DNA from: Microvirga terrestris
Lineage (GTDB): Bacteria; Pseudomonadota; Alphaproteobacteria; Rhizobiales; Beijerinckiaceae
DNA length: 64,000 nt
Assembly: GCF_015694425.1 (NCBI RefSeq)
Contig: NZ_JADQDN010000009.1
Coordinates: 62,001-126,000, forward strand
Direction of reading: 5' to 3'
The position numbers and the translations under genes are program-made. Below the pieces are notes generated by a model. That model worked only from the letters and a program-made list of their open reading frames with translations, searched no databases and was not told the origin of the DNA. Positions 26,518 to 35,423 of the stretch are shown piece after piece (position 1 is the stretch's first letter; every line of letters starts with the position of its first letter).

Positions 26518-28959
26518 TTAGTGCCTCCTGGGGCGAACCTGCTCCAGATCACCGGCATCGGACTCTGTTCTACGCTGCCGGTTCCTTCTTTGCTTCTGCG
26601 TAGCCTTGCCCCTGTCCCGCCGCACTTTGTCCTCGGGTTTCCGACGATGCGAAACGGAGGTTGCGACGAGCTTTTCTTCGATCTTGGCGTTAAGGCTTGC
26701 GCGCAGATCGACAACAGCCTCCACATCCTCGAAGACAGCCGGATAACGCTGAGCGAGCCAAAGCCAGGAGGTGGCAATCTTCACTCGAGCCTCAAGCTTG
26801 AGGAGATCCGTGTTGACCCCGAAATCAGGCGCCTGAACACGCCCGTCTCGGGCATGCTGCCGGGCCCAGTCCAGGAGCAGTTCGACGGCCAGCTGCTCGC
26901 GACCGTCGACCGGCGCCATGGAATAGGACAATCGGTCGAGGATCGGCATATCGACAGTGTCGAGAAGCGTTGCCAGATCAATCATCTCGTCCATGTCGGC
27001 CATGCGCAGATCCGGGTGGCCCGCCACGAGGGTGTCGTACAGGTGACGAAGCACGCGACCAAGGCGATCCGTCTGCAGCACCTCGCTCGCCGAGAGCACG
27101 GTTTCCTGGTTGGGACGGACATAGGCCTTCCCCCGCAGCTTCTCGGCATCGCCCGTCAGTGCTTGACTGATGATCTTCTCCACCTGGGCGTAGCCGCCGA
27201 CGTCCGGCAGAGCCGTCACGAGACCTTCATCGTGGTGTCCGAAGCGTCCTGCACGGCCGGCAATCTGCTTGATCTCCATGGCGGTAAGTTGGCGATCACG
27301 CACGCCATCGTACTTTCGCAGGGTGGAGAATACGACCCGCCGCAGCGGCCCGATATTCAATCCCATGCCGATGGCATCGGTGGCCACCAGGATTTCGGCC
27401 TCGCCATTGCGGAAGCGCGCGGCCTCGGCCCGGCGAACTTCAGGGCCCAACGCACCGTAAACGGTTGCGACCGTGCGCCCCGATTGCACGAGGCGCGCCC
27501 GCAGGTCATGCACATCACGGCGGGTGAAGGCTACCACCGCATCACCACGGGTCAACTTGGCGAGATTGGCCGGCACACCTTCGACGCGCAGCCTACCCTT
27601 GCGCTTGAGGATCTTCACCTCCAGTGGTTCGCCGGTCATGGCGAGCAGGTGCTCGACGAGAGGGATTGCTTCCGGCGCACCCGTCAAGACCACGAGCTTT
27701 GCGGGGGCGCCGACCATCGCCTGAGTCCAAGCCCAGCCACGGCTCGGATCTCCCAGCATCTGAACCTCGTCGATGACGCAGACATCGACAACGCGATGCA
27801 AATCGAGCGTCTCGATGGTGCGGGCAATGTGCGTCGCGCCTTCCGGCAGCACCCGCTCCTCGCCCGTCACCATGCCGGCCGGAAGCCCCTCCTCGCTCAT
27901 GCGCTCGAAATGCTCCAGCGCCAGGAGGCGCAGGGGAGAAAGGATTTCAGCAGTCTCGGCCTCGCGCGCGAGCTTCAGCGCCTCATAGGTCTTGCCTGAG
28001 TTGGTCGGCCCGGCCAGGAAAAGGAAACGTCGGTTGAGGGAACGGGCGACGGGGAAGATTGCCGCATAGCGCTCGTAGCCGGAGGCTTCGCGGATCTGGG
28101 CCTCGCGCAGGTGCCGGAGCCTGCGAGCCGCGGCTTTCGAGCGGTAGTCATCGAGCTTCTGTCGCAGCTTGCGCGCGGCAGCGGCAGGACCGCCTTTGTC
28201 GGACCCATGGATCCGTTCGAGCTTGTCGACAGCGGCACGGATGCCGCCAAGGATCGCCTGCCGCTCGCCTGCATCCTCGAATGCGTCGAGATAGGTCTCA
28301 AGCTCATCGCGCCAGCCGCCAAGCTCCTGCTCGCAGGCCTCGAACGTGGCATCGCGCAGTTCGATCAGTCTTGCTTCCAGGGCTTCCGAGGCGACCGTGA
28401 GCTCGGCTCGCTCCACCCGAGCCGGTGCCAGGGTCACGGCAGCAACCTCTACCGGTTCGACAAACGCAAACTCGACGGCGATCTCGATAGGCTCGCTGTC
28501 CGGCAGGACCTGCATCGGCCGGCTGAACACGGCACGGTAGCCGGCGAAAACACGCTCTGGCTTCCAGCGGCCGCTCTCGATCCGACGAATGTCCTCGGCG
28601 ATGTAGACGCCTGTGTTTTTCCGGATGGGCGCGAGCATGCTCTGGCGCCGCCGATGCGCCGCCTCATCGAGCGATGGGTCGGCCGATCTGCCGCCTTCCC
28701 TCCCGCGTGCTTCAGAGCGCGCTCCCTGGCTTCCTTGGTCGCCGTGCTCCCGCCACGCCGGCACTTCGGCGGCAAGCTGCGCAACGACCTCGGGATCGAA
28801 CATCGGTTCCTCGACGTTCCGTCCTCGTCGATGCACGGTCCGGCGTTCGGCCACCGGGATCAGTCCGGCCTCGATCCAGCGCATACATTCAGTCTGGCTG
28901 GCGAGCAGAATGCCCGGCAGGTGGTTGAGGCTCACAAAGCTCTTCGATTTCTTGGACAT
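26518..28959 (-). CDS. SUV3-like ATP-dependent RNA helicase
   Basis: 813 residues. Residues ~1-110 carry a short N-terminal region with a helix-turn-helix-like start; 110-300 form an alpha-helical region. The helicase core follows: Walker A at 317-324 (GPTNSGKT), DEVQ at 397-400, motif III TGAPEAIP, motif VI QIAGRAGRFG. The DEVQ box and GPTNSGKT loop are the signature of the mitochondrial SUV3 family, which unwinds RNA for the degradosome with polynucleotide phosphorylase. The C-terminal tail is strongly basic (KVRRDRGKATQKQRRNRQRR). Monocistronic. Alphaproteobacterial homologues are the likely bacterial source of the mitochondrial enzyme. Confidence 0.92.
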   Translation of the reverse strand: MSKKSKSFVSLNHLPGILLASQTECMRWIEAGLIPVAERRTVHRRGRNVEEPMFDPEVVAQLAAEVPAWREHGDQGSQGARSEARGREGGRSADPSLDEAAHRRRQSMLAPIRKNTGVYIAEDIRRIESGRWKPERVFAGYRAVFSRPMQVLPDSEPIEIAVEFAFVEPVEVAAVTLAPARVERAELTVASEALEARLIELRDATFEACEQELGGWRDELETYLDAFEDAGERQAILGGIRAAVDKLERIHGSDKGGPAAAARKLRQKLDDYRSKAAARRLRHLREAQIREASGYERYAAIFPVARSLNRRFLFLAGPTNSGKTYEALKLAREAETAEILSPLRLLALEHFERMSEEGLPAGMVTGEERVLPEGATHIARTIETLDLHRVVDVCVIDEVQMLGDPSRGWAWTQAMVGAPAKLVVLTGAPEAIPLVEHLLAMTGEPLEVKILKRKGRLRVEGVPANLAKLTRGDAVVAFTRRDVHDLRARLVQSGRTVATVYGALGPEVRRAEAARFRNGEAEILVATDAIGMGLNIGPLRRVVFSTLRKYDGVRDRQLTAMEIKQIAGRAGRFGHHDEGLVTALPDVGGYAQVEKIISQALTGDAEKLRGKAYVRPNQETVLSASEVLQTDRLGRVLRHLYDTLVAGHPDLRMADMDEMIDLATLLDTVDMPILDRLSYSMAPVDGREQLAVELLLDWARQHARDGRVQAPDFGVNTDLLKLEARVKIATSWLWLAQRYPAVFEDVEAVVDLRASLNAKIEEKLVATSVSHRRKPEDKVRRDRGKATQKQRRNRQRRTESDAGDLEQVRPRRH

Positions 28960-29106
28960 TCAGATTTCCGGAAGGTGAAGCGCCAAAGCGGCTTCCGCCT
29001 TTTCATGGACAGCGTGCCGTCACGGCTTGCGCAGCGCGCTGGGGAAACTCCCGAAGGCTGCAGATGTTTTCGATTATTGCTGTGATGCGATGATGATCTC
29101 GCTGCT

Positions 29107-29129
29107 CCGGTCGTACCTTTGACGACCGG
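29107..29129. other. Perfect 8-bp hairpin upstream of the SUV3 gene
   Basis: CCGGTCGT (29107-29114) and ACGACCGG (29122-29129) flank a 7-base loop, with no T tract. It lies in the 294-base gap between the SUV3 start and the 3' end of the oligopeptidase gene. The function is not evident; operator or leader structure are both possible. Confidence 0.4.
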
Positions 29130-29253
29130 CTGAGGAGGTTAAGACGTTGAGGTGACGCGCTTTTCCTCTGCTTCTATGTGATTGCGGCATAGTGCATTAT
29201 CAAGAGAGCCGCCGGCTATGGACGGCTCACCTTTGCAAAGCGTTATCCCCTGC

Positions 29254-31296
29254 TTAACGGCTTTCCCCGTTCAACGTTCTTCGCAGGAAGGACAAGCCTA
29301 AAGCCGAGAGAAAAGCCGCCTGCTCCTTATTGGCGGCGCCATGGCCGCCATCGTCGGGCTCGTAGAAGAAGACCGGCTGCTCCAGCGCCTCCAGCCTGGC
29401 CGCCATCTTGCGGGCGTGGCCCGGGTGCACGCGGTCGTCCCGTCGGGATGTGACCAGCAGCACGGGAGGATAGGCGCGCCCCGCCTCCAGGTTTTGGTAG
29501 GCGGAAAAGCCCGCCATGTAGGACCAATCCTCGGGCTTGTCCGGATCGCCATACTCCGCCACCCAGCTCGGCCCGGCCAGCAGACGTGTGTAGCGCTGCA
29601 TGTCGAGAAGCGGCACGGTACACCAGATCGCCCCGAAGCGCTCAGGATAGCGGGTCAGCATGTTGCCCACGAGCAGGCCGCCATTGGAGCCGCCATAGGC
29701 CGCCAGCTGTTTCGGCCTTGTCACGCCCCGGTCGGCAAGGTCTCGGGCAATGGCGGCGAAGTCATCGTGGGAGCGGCGCTTGCCCTCTCGCATGCCGGCC
29801 TTGTGCCAGGCCGCTCCGAACTCGCCTCCACCGCGGATGTTGGCCACCACCCACACATTGCCCCGCTCGAGCCACGTCTTGCCGATGCCGCCGAGATAGC
29901 CTGGCGTCATTGAGACAGAGAAGCCGCCATAGCCGTAGAGCACTGTTGGGCGCGGTTCGTCCTGGCCCTTCGGCCCGATCTGATAATAAGGAATCCACTC
30001 TCCATCCACGGAGACGGCTTCATGCCGCGTCACCTCCAGACCGGAGGCATCGAAGGCGGCGGGCGCTTCCTTCAAAACTTCGATCCGCCTATCCCCCGTC
30101 ACCAGCGCGAGCTTCATCGGTTCGACGAAACTGGAGATCGTCAGGAGAATCTCGTCGGTTCGTTCCAACTGGCTTGCATCCAGCGACATGGCGTGGACGA
30201 AGGCCGTGTCCGGCAGCTCCTCGAGTTGCTCAAGGCTCCAGGGTGAGCCCGGCGTTCCGAGCCAGATCTGGCTGGCGAGATTGTCGAGAACCGTGAGCAC
30301 CAGCCGGGACTTGGTCCACCAGAAGCTGGAGAGGACGCGTCGCGGGCCGGGTTCGAACAGCACTTCGAACCGGCGCTCTCCTTCAAGGAAGCGCGAGAAG
30401 CTCATCGCCAGGAGCGCATCGGCCGGATAGGTGCGCTCCGGAAGGCTCCAGTCGCTTTTCAGCTTCACGACGAGCCAATCCCTCTCCACATTGAAGCGGG
30501 CGTCGAGTGGCAGATCGATCAGCACGGGCTCGCCTTCCTTGCGTGCAACGTAGCTGAGCCCCTCCTCGAAGGTGATCTGCCGTCGGTAGAAGGTGCGCTC
30601 GAAACCGGGCTCGCGATCCACCGACGCCGAGATGTAGATGTCGCTGGCCTCGCCTTCGAAGACGACCGGCGCCTGCATGAAATCCGAATCGCGGCGCCAC
30701 AGGCGAACGGTACGCGGATAACCCGAAGCGGTGGTGGCCTTCGCCCCGAGGGTGGTCGAGACGAGAAGCGTATCCTGATCGAGCCACGTTGCTCCGCCCT
30801 TGGCTTCCGGCAGGGCAAACCCGTCCTGGACGAACTGCTTCTGGACGAGATCGAACTCGCGGACCACGACGGCGTCAGCCCCGCCTCGCGACAGGCTCAC
30901 CAGACCGTAGCGCTGCTCCGGCTCAAGGGTAGTGCAGCCCTTCCAGACCCAGTCTTCTCCCTCAGCTCGAGCGAGTGCATCAATGTCGAGCACCGTCTCC
31001 CAGGTGGGCTCCGGCCGGCGGTAATCCTCCAAGATGGTGCGGCGCCACAAACCGCGCACATGGGACGCATCCTGCCAGAAGTTGTAGAGTTGATCCCGCC
31101 GTCGGGTGATAAATGGGATGTTGTCCGGTCGGGTCGAGATCTCGTAGAGCGTCTTTTTGTCGGCTTCGAAAGCCGGATCGCACAGGGCCGCCTTGGTGGC
31201 TTCGTTATGTTTGCGCACCCAGGCCAGCGCCTCGCCGCCCTCCACATCCTCCAGCCAAAGGTAGGGATCAATACGTTCCTGAAGCTGTTCGGCCAT
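29254..31296 (-). CDS. Prolyl oligopeptidase family serine peptidase (S9A)
   Basis: 680 residues, the usual length. The N-terminal DPYLWLEDVEGGEALAWV is the family hallmark. A seven-bladed propeller (~70-410) precedes the alpha/beta-hydrolase domain. Catalytic residues: Ser537 in GGSNGGLLVG, Asp620 or 621 in SRRDDRVHPGH, His652 in DDGGHGAA. It cleaves short peptides after proline or basic residues. No signal peptide, so it is probably cytosolic. Monocistronic. Confidence 0.94.
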   Translation of the reverse strand: MAEQLQERIDPYLWLEDVEGGEALAWVRKHNEATKAALCDPAFEADKKTLYEISTRPDNIPFITRRRDQLYNFWQDASHVRGLWRRTILEDYRRPEPTWETVLDIDALARAEGEDWVWKGCTTLEPEQRYGLVSLSRGGADAVVVREFDLVQKQFVQDGFALPEAKGGATWLDQDTLLVSTTLGAKATTASGYPRTVRLWRRDSDFMQAPVVFEGEASDIYISASVDREPGFERTFYRRQITFEEGLSYVARKEGEPVLIDLPLDARFNVERDWLVVKLKSDWSLPERTYPADALLAMSFSRFLEGERRFEVLFEPGPRRVLSSFWWTKSRLVLTVLDNLASQIWLGTPGSPWSLEQLEELPDTAFVHAMSLDASQLERTDEILLTISSFVEPMKLALVTGDRRIEVLKEAPAAFDASGLEVTRHEAVSVDGEWIPYYQIGPKGQDEPRPTVLYGYGGFSVSMTPGYLGGIGKTWLERGNVWVVANIRGGGEFGAAWHKAGMREGKRRSHDDFAAIARDLADRGVTRPKQLAAYGGSNGGLLVGNMLTRYPERFGAIWCTVPLLDMQRYTRLLAGPSWVAEYGDPDKPEDWSYMAGFSAYQNLEAGRAYPPVLLVTSRRDDRVHPGHARKMAARLEALEQPVFFYEPDDGGHGAANKEQAAFLSALGLSFLRRTLNGESR

Positions 31297-31435
31297 GGTG
31301 TGTGGATTCCGCTCGAGTGGGATGAGAATCGATGATTGGCATTATTGGTCAGCTCAAGCCTTCGGCAATATTTCTATGAGAACCGAACCCGTCACTGTCC
31401 GTTGACGGTCAAACCACTCAAGAAAAGGGGCTATC

Positions 31436-31810
31436 ATGGATCCGTTCGTTTCGGCGCTGGAGGAACTCGCGGAAGCCCTGTTGGCGGGAGAGGATCCGGA
31501 AGGCGCCCTGCAGGATATCGCGCAGGAACACGACCTCCCAGCTCAAGCCCTACGCAACCGGGCCCTTCGGGCATTCGGCCCGCTGGAGACCTATAAGCAG
31601 CGTCAGGCGGAGCTGAAGAAGGAGCGCGAGCAGACCGCCAGACGACGGGACCCCGTTTTGGCGGGCGCATCGTTTCTGGCCGCCATAGCGAGCCTAAGCC
31701 CCAAGCTGACCACGGAGGAACGGCTAGCCGAGATCAAGCGTCTTGCGGCCGAGTATGACGTCAACCCCGCAGCGCATAAGGATGCCATCGAGCGTCTGCG
31801 CAGGCGCTGA
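31436..31810 (+). CDS. Small alpha-helical protein of unknown function
   Basis: 124 residues with an AAGGGG site before the ATG. It is entirely helical and charged. An N-terminal unit (VSALEELAEALLAGEDPEGALQDIAQEHDLPAQALRNRAL) resembles a small helix-turn-helix, then comes a coiled segment (ETYKQRQAELKKEREQTARRRD) and a C-terminal helix pair (LTTEERLAEIKRLAAEYDVNP). No domain is recognised; a nucleic-acid-binding role is possible. Divergent from the oligopeptidase gene. Confidence 0.65.
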   Translation: MDPFVSALEELAEALLAGEDPEGALQDIAQEHDLPAQALRNRALRAFGPLETYKQRQAELKKEREQTARRRDPVLAGASFLAAIASLSPKLTTEERLAEIKRLAAEYDVNPAAHKDAIERLRRR

Positions 31811-31825
31811 TAATCGACAGACCTG

Positions 31826-32599
31826 TCAGGTGCGCAGATTGTTGAGGCAGCCTGCGGGAAGGCCCGCCCCGGTCACGAGGATCGCGCCATGCCAGAACAG
31901 CTTCCAGCCTGATTGCCCATCAGGCAGCGTGACGACCGCGATTTCCCCGCTGCCATCCATCCAGACCATCTGCGCATCGACCGATGCGAGCGATTTGATG
32001 GCATACTCCTGCCCTGTGCCCGGTAAGAACATCACCGTGGTAAATTCATCCCCTCGCAACGGCCAAATTCCCATAGCGCCCATGCCGAAAATCAGAAGAG
32101 ATACCAACGTGCGGGCTTGATTGGGCGATCGGACAGCCCCGGATCCGTCGCCCGTCGACCCGCGCATGATCCACCCGAGGATCACCGGCACGAGACCGAA
32201 GAGGCCCAGCCAGAGGAGATCCCAGAAGAGCGGGCTGCTGCTGTCCATCCGGATCCGGTGGATTCCGAGGAGCCAATGGGACAGAACCGCATCGACGATG
32301 TGCCACACACCGAAGCCGATCAGGATTCCAGCTAGCAGCAGACGGCCCGACATCCCGACAGGGTTGCGCCCCGAGGCCCACAACATCCAAAGCCCCATGG
32401 CGGCAATCACGTACATTAGGGCATGGAAGTACCCATCGGCAGCAACCTGGAATCGGATGTCGTCGCCGTTGATGGCACTCAGGAGATGATGCCATTGCAG
32501 GATCTGGTGGAGCAGAATTCCATCGAAGAAGCCGCCGAGGGCGAAGCCAAGCACATAGCCGGGCCACGGATGGCAGCGTCGGGATGCGGTGATTGCCAA
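31826..32599 (-). CDS. DUF2243 membrane protein
   Basis: 257 residues from a TTG start at 32599. Multi-pass membrane protein; GFALGGFFDGILLHQILQWHHLLS is the DUF2243 signature, with histidines inside the membrane that might bind metal or haem. The C-terminal ~60 residues after the last helix look periplasmic. Function unknown. Its 3' end is 15 bases from the convergent small helical gene. Confidence 0.85.
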   Translation of the reverse strand: MAITASRRCHPWPGYVLGFALGGFFDGILLHQILQWHHLLSAINGDDIRFQVAADGYFHALMYVIAAMGLWMLWASGRNPVGMSGRLLLAGILIGFGVWHIVDAVLSHWLLGIHRIRMDSSSPLFWDLLWLGLFGLVPVILGWIMRGSTGDGSGAVRSPNQARTLVSLLIFGMGAMGIWPLRGDEFTTVMFLPGTGQEYAIKSLASVDAQMVWMDGSGEIAVVTLPDGQSGWKLFWHGAILVTGAGLPAGCLNNLRT

Positions 32600-32856
32600 G
32601 ATATGCCCTGGGTTGGAGAGCCGTTTCGTTCCCTCAACCGTCGGTGCTGATCGGAGGTTTCAAAGATTCATCCATGTTTACGATTGTCATTGATGTGTCG
32701 GGTTCCTGACAGACGAGAAGACACCCCTCAGGTAGGATTCGAATCAACAATACAACGAACGATTTGTAGGGGGCACAAGCATGGCCATCCGAGCCTCGGT
32801 CGTCGTCTTCCTCAGCAGGGAGAGCGAAGGCCACGTTTCGGACCCTAAGGTGCCAG

Positions 32857-33054
32857 ATGAAGAGCAGGAAACCAAAACCTTCTGCATCCAAAGCCCGACG
32901 TGCCGCAAAGCTTGAGCGACAACTCAAGATCGTCGAGGCGCAGATTGCCCTTTTGGAGAAGGACACCGACTTGAAACTCGCCGCGCAGGATCATTTCGTC
33001 CTGTGGAGGCGTCCCAGTCTGTTTGCACCTTGGCCCCTCGGAGTTCAGCACTAA
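32857..33054 (+). CDS. Possible small basic protein
   Basis: 65 residues: a lysine/arginine-rich start (MKSRKPKPSASKARRAAKLERQ) then a short coiled segment (LKIVEAQIALLEKDTDLKL). A weak AAGG site lies 9 bases upstream. Composition is protein-like but the frame is short and has no known relatives that I recognise. Confidence 0.35.
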   Translation: MKSRKPKPSASKARRAAKLERQLKIVEAQIALLEKDTDLKLAAQDHFVLWRRPSLFAPWPLGVQH

Positions 33055-33069
33055 ACGGAGCAGTCTCAT

Positions 33070-33267
33070 TCATCGGGATCGGTAAAGCCGGTTAATCGCT
33101 ATCGTCCAACGATGCGGCCAGAACGCCACGACCGCAACGATGAGTGCGATGAGGATGAGGGTCATCATCACCTGCGCGGCGCCGAATATCGGCGCATCCT
33201 TGGCGACGAACCAGCCCGTCACGAAGCCGGCCGCGATCATCAGAATTCGAACGATCCAGCCGAGCAT
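33070..33267 (-). CDS. Small two-helix membrane protein
   Basis: 65 residues from ATG 33267, which has a GGAGG site 6 bases upstream; the open frame to 33357 is longer but lacks a site. Two hydrophobic helices (IVRILMIAAGFVTGWFV and VMMTLILIALIVAVVAFW) are joined by a short loop; the tail is basic (HRWTIAINRLYRSR). Function unknown. Confidence 0.6.
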   Translation of the reverse strand: MLGWIVRILMIAAGFVTGWFVAKDAPIFGAAQVMMTLILIALIVAVVAFWPHRWTIAINRLYRSR

Positions 33268-33371
33268 GTGAGCCTCCGTGCTGTCGCAAATGCCTTGTGC
33301 ATCATGACGGCACATTCGGGTATTTCCTTGATCCCGATCAAGGTCGAATAAATTCACTCTGGCGATAGCTT

Positions 33372-34472
33372 TCAGGTCCAGTAGAGAATCCGAGCGGATG
33401 GAAGATAGTCCTCAATCGCCTTTTCGAAGAAGCCGCGCATCTGCTTCATGATTTCGGACGGATAGACATATTTGACCGAGTTGAACTTGGTTGTCTTCCG
33501 TACCCGTGTCTGTTCATCCATGTCGAGGTCCGAACCCGAATACCACCCGTTCAGGACGGTTTTGGACCCAGGCGTGAACCGGTGGGTAATGAGTTCCACC
33601 GACAGATCGAGATCAGGCACATCGCGCGTTGCGGCGGCGGCTTCCTGGAGCAAAGCGCCGTAGGCCCCACGCCAGTTCTCGACGGGCATGATCGGTGCAA
33701 TCGTCAGGCCTATTCTATAGCCGGCCAAGGCTGCCAATCGCATGGCATACAGTCGCGCTGAAACGGGTGCTGTCCCACCCTCGAAACGAGCCGCAGGCAT
33801 CGCATTGACGGAAAAGCGGATCCGGGTACGCCGGCCATGCGCGATGCCGAGCAAAGGCTGGATGGCATCATATTTGGTGGTGAACCGGAGTTGCACGGGA
33901 GCCTGCCAAGATCCGAAATGCGCGATGGTCGCTGCCAATGAGCCGGTAAGGTGCTCGATGCCCAACGGGTCGGTGTAGCAAGACGCCTCGAACGTGGTAC
34001 CCTCGTGTATGCGATCCGGGGATCGCGAGGTCACGGTGCCCTTGCCGGCATAATCTGCTAGGCTGCCAATGATCCCCGGGAGATTGGCGTAAACCCTCGT
34101 GACCGGAGGACCGGAGAGCGAGCCTGCCAAGTAGCAGTACTGGCAATGGGCCGGGCAGCCCTCCGCAAGATCGACCCGCCAATCCGCGCTTGGCGGAATC
34201 GGCTGCAGACGAAGCTTGCCTGGAGGCGCCACGACAACTGCGAGGGTCGTCTTGGCATTCACGTAGCTCTGCCGTTCATTCTCGCCGGCGAGACCCGTGA
34301 GGCGGTTGCTTTTCAGCTCGACGATCTCAGACCCCAGAGAGGCCGCTCGCTCCAGAATGGCGCGGCCATGGTCCCATTCCAGCGCCGCCGGCGTCACAAG
34401 CACGCGCTTGGGCCGCCAGAGCTTGGGCGCACCCTCCTTCTTCTCATCAAGGGCTAACCCGGCATTCAACAC
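33372..34472 (-). CDS. Spore photoproduct lyase-family radical SAM protein
   Basis: 366 residues from the GTG at 34472, which has AAGGAG 6 bases upstream and gives the family N-terminus (KKEGAPKLWRPKRVLVTPAALEW). The radical SAM cluster is Cys106-Cys110-Cys113 (CPAHCQYC). The family repairs the UV lesion 5-thyminyl-5,6-dihydrothymine in spores. This host lineage does not sporulate, so the protein belongs to the non-spore SPL-like subgroup, whose substrate is unsettled. The SDR gene lies 92 bases upstream on the same strand. Confidence 0.85.
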   Translation of the reverse strand: MLNAGLALDEKKEGAPKLWRPKRVLVTPAALEWDHGRAILERAASLGSEIVELKSNRLTGLAGENERQSYVNAKTTLAVVVAPPGKLRLQPIPPSADWRVDLAEGCPAHCQYCYLAGSLSGPPVTRVYANLPGIIGSLADYAGKGTVTSRSPDRIHEGTTFEASCYTDPLGIEHLTGSLAATIAHFGSWQAPVQLRFTTKYDAIQPLLGIAHGRRTRIRFSVNAMPAARFEGGTAPVSARLYAMRLAALAGYRIGLTIAPIMPVENWRGAYGALLQEAAAATRDVPDLDLSVELITHRFTPGSKTVLNGWYSGSDLDMDEQTRVRKTTKFNSVKYVYPSEIMKQMRGFFEKAIEDYLPSARILYWT

Positions 34473-34563
34473 GGCATCTCCTTCAACGGAAGTAACGCCG
34501 ACCGCTAACCGGAGGTCCTTCACGGGCAATCTGCCACAGCTTCAGGCTTGGTCGGCACGAAGC

Positions 34564-35313
34564 TCAGAATGGGATGCGTTGTCCGTCCCAGGCGAAGAAC
34601 CCTCCACTGTCCGCTGCGGTGAGACCATCCAGGACACTGAGCAGTCGCTCGGCGGCATAGGCGGGAGTAAAGAGATTCCCGCTTTCAACTCCTCTCTGAA
34701 ATGGCTGACTTAAGGCTGTATCGACGGTTCCAGGATGAAGGGCAACACAGATGGCGTCGGGCTTCTGGCGCCGGAGTTCCACGGCCAGGGTGCGCATGAG
34801 CTGGTTGAGAGCAGCTTTCGACGCGCGGTAGCTGTACCACCCGCCGAGCCGATTGTCCTCGATACTGCCGACACGGGCCGAGATCACGGCGAAAATGCTC
34901 TTCCCGCCCTTCGGCAACAAAGGCAGCATGTGTTTGGCGACCAGCGCAGGCCCGATGGCATTGATGCGAAAACTCCTGGCCAGAAGTTCCGGATCGAGGC
35001 TTCGATAGGTTTTCTCTGGCTGATAGTCCGCTGCATGCAGCAATCCGGTTGCCACAAGAACCAGACGCAATGGGGCGCCGTCTCGGAGTTCCCCAGCCGT
35101 TGCGGCAACACTGGGCTCGTGCTCGATATCGATGACCCCTGCTCGTACGCCTCGATACCCGCTGTCGAACCCTCTCCGTGACAAGGCATGGACAGCCTCG
35201 AACCCCTCGCCTGCCAGCAACTCCGTGACAGCCGATCCGATTCCTCCCGAGGCACCGATCACAGCAGCCCGTGAGGACCGCTCAAGACTTCCCAAGGGAT
35301 TTGTTGAGGTCAT
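34564..35313 (-). CDS. Short-chain dehydrogenase/reductase
   Basis: 249 residues. Cofactor motif AVIGASGGIGSAV; active site YRASK (Tyr and Lys) with an upstream Ser in VISARVGS. The pattern is close to the C-factor/CsgA-like SDR subgroup (RTLAVELRRQKPDAICVALHPGTVDTALSQPF). The substrate is unknown. Same strand as the SPL-like gene and probably co-transcribed with it, a pairing that could point to DNA or photo-damage chemistry but is not proof. Confidence 0.88.
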   Translation of the reverse strand: MTSTNPLGSLERSSRAAVIGASGGIGSAVTELLAGEGFEAVHALSRRGFDSGYRGVRAGVIDIEHEPSVAATAGELRDGAPLRLVLVATGLLHAADYQPEKTYRSLDPELLARSFRINAIGPALVAKHMLPLLPKGGKSIFAVISARVGSIEDNRLGGWYSYRASKAALNQLMRTLAVELRRQKPDAICVALHPGTVDTALSQPFQRGVESGNLFTPAYAAERLLSVLDGLTAADSGGFFAWDGQRIPF

Positions 35314-35423
35314 GAGAACCTGGCAGGAGTGACGCTAGAATATGCGCGGCTTTTGCCATGAAGGGAAAGACCTATCATCCCCGTCCGCACCGTGCTCCGG
35401 CATTTGTGAACGGGGCAGCCGGA

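Noticed and set aside
26398-27999. A 533-codon plus-strand open frame
   Set aside because: Antisense shadow of the SUV3 helicase gene; the composition is His/Arg-rich and no domain is seen.
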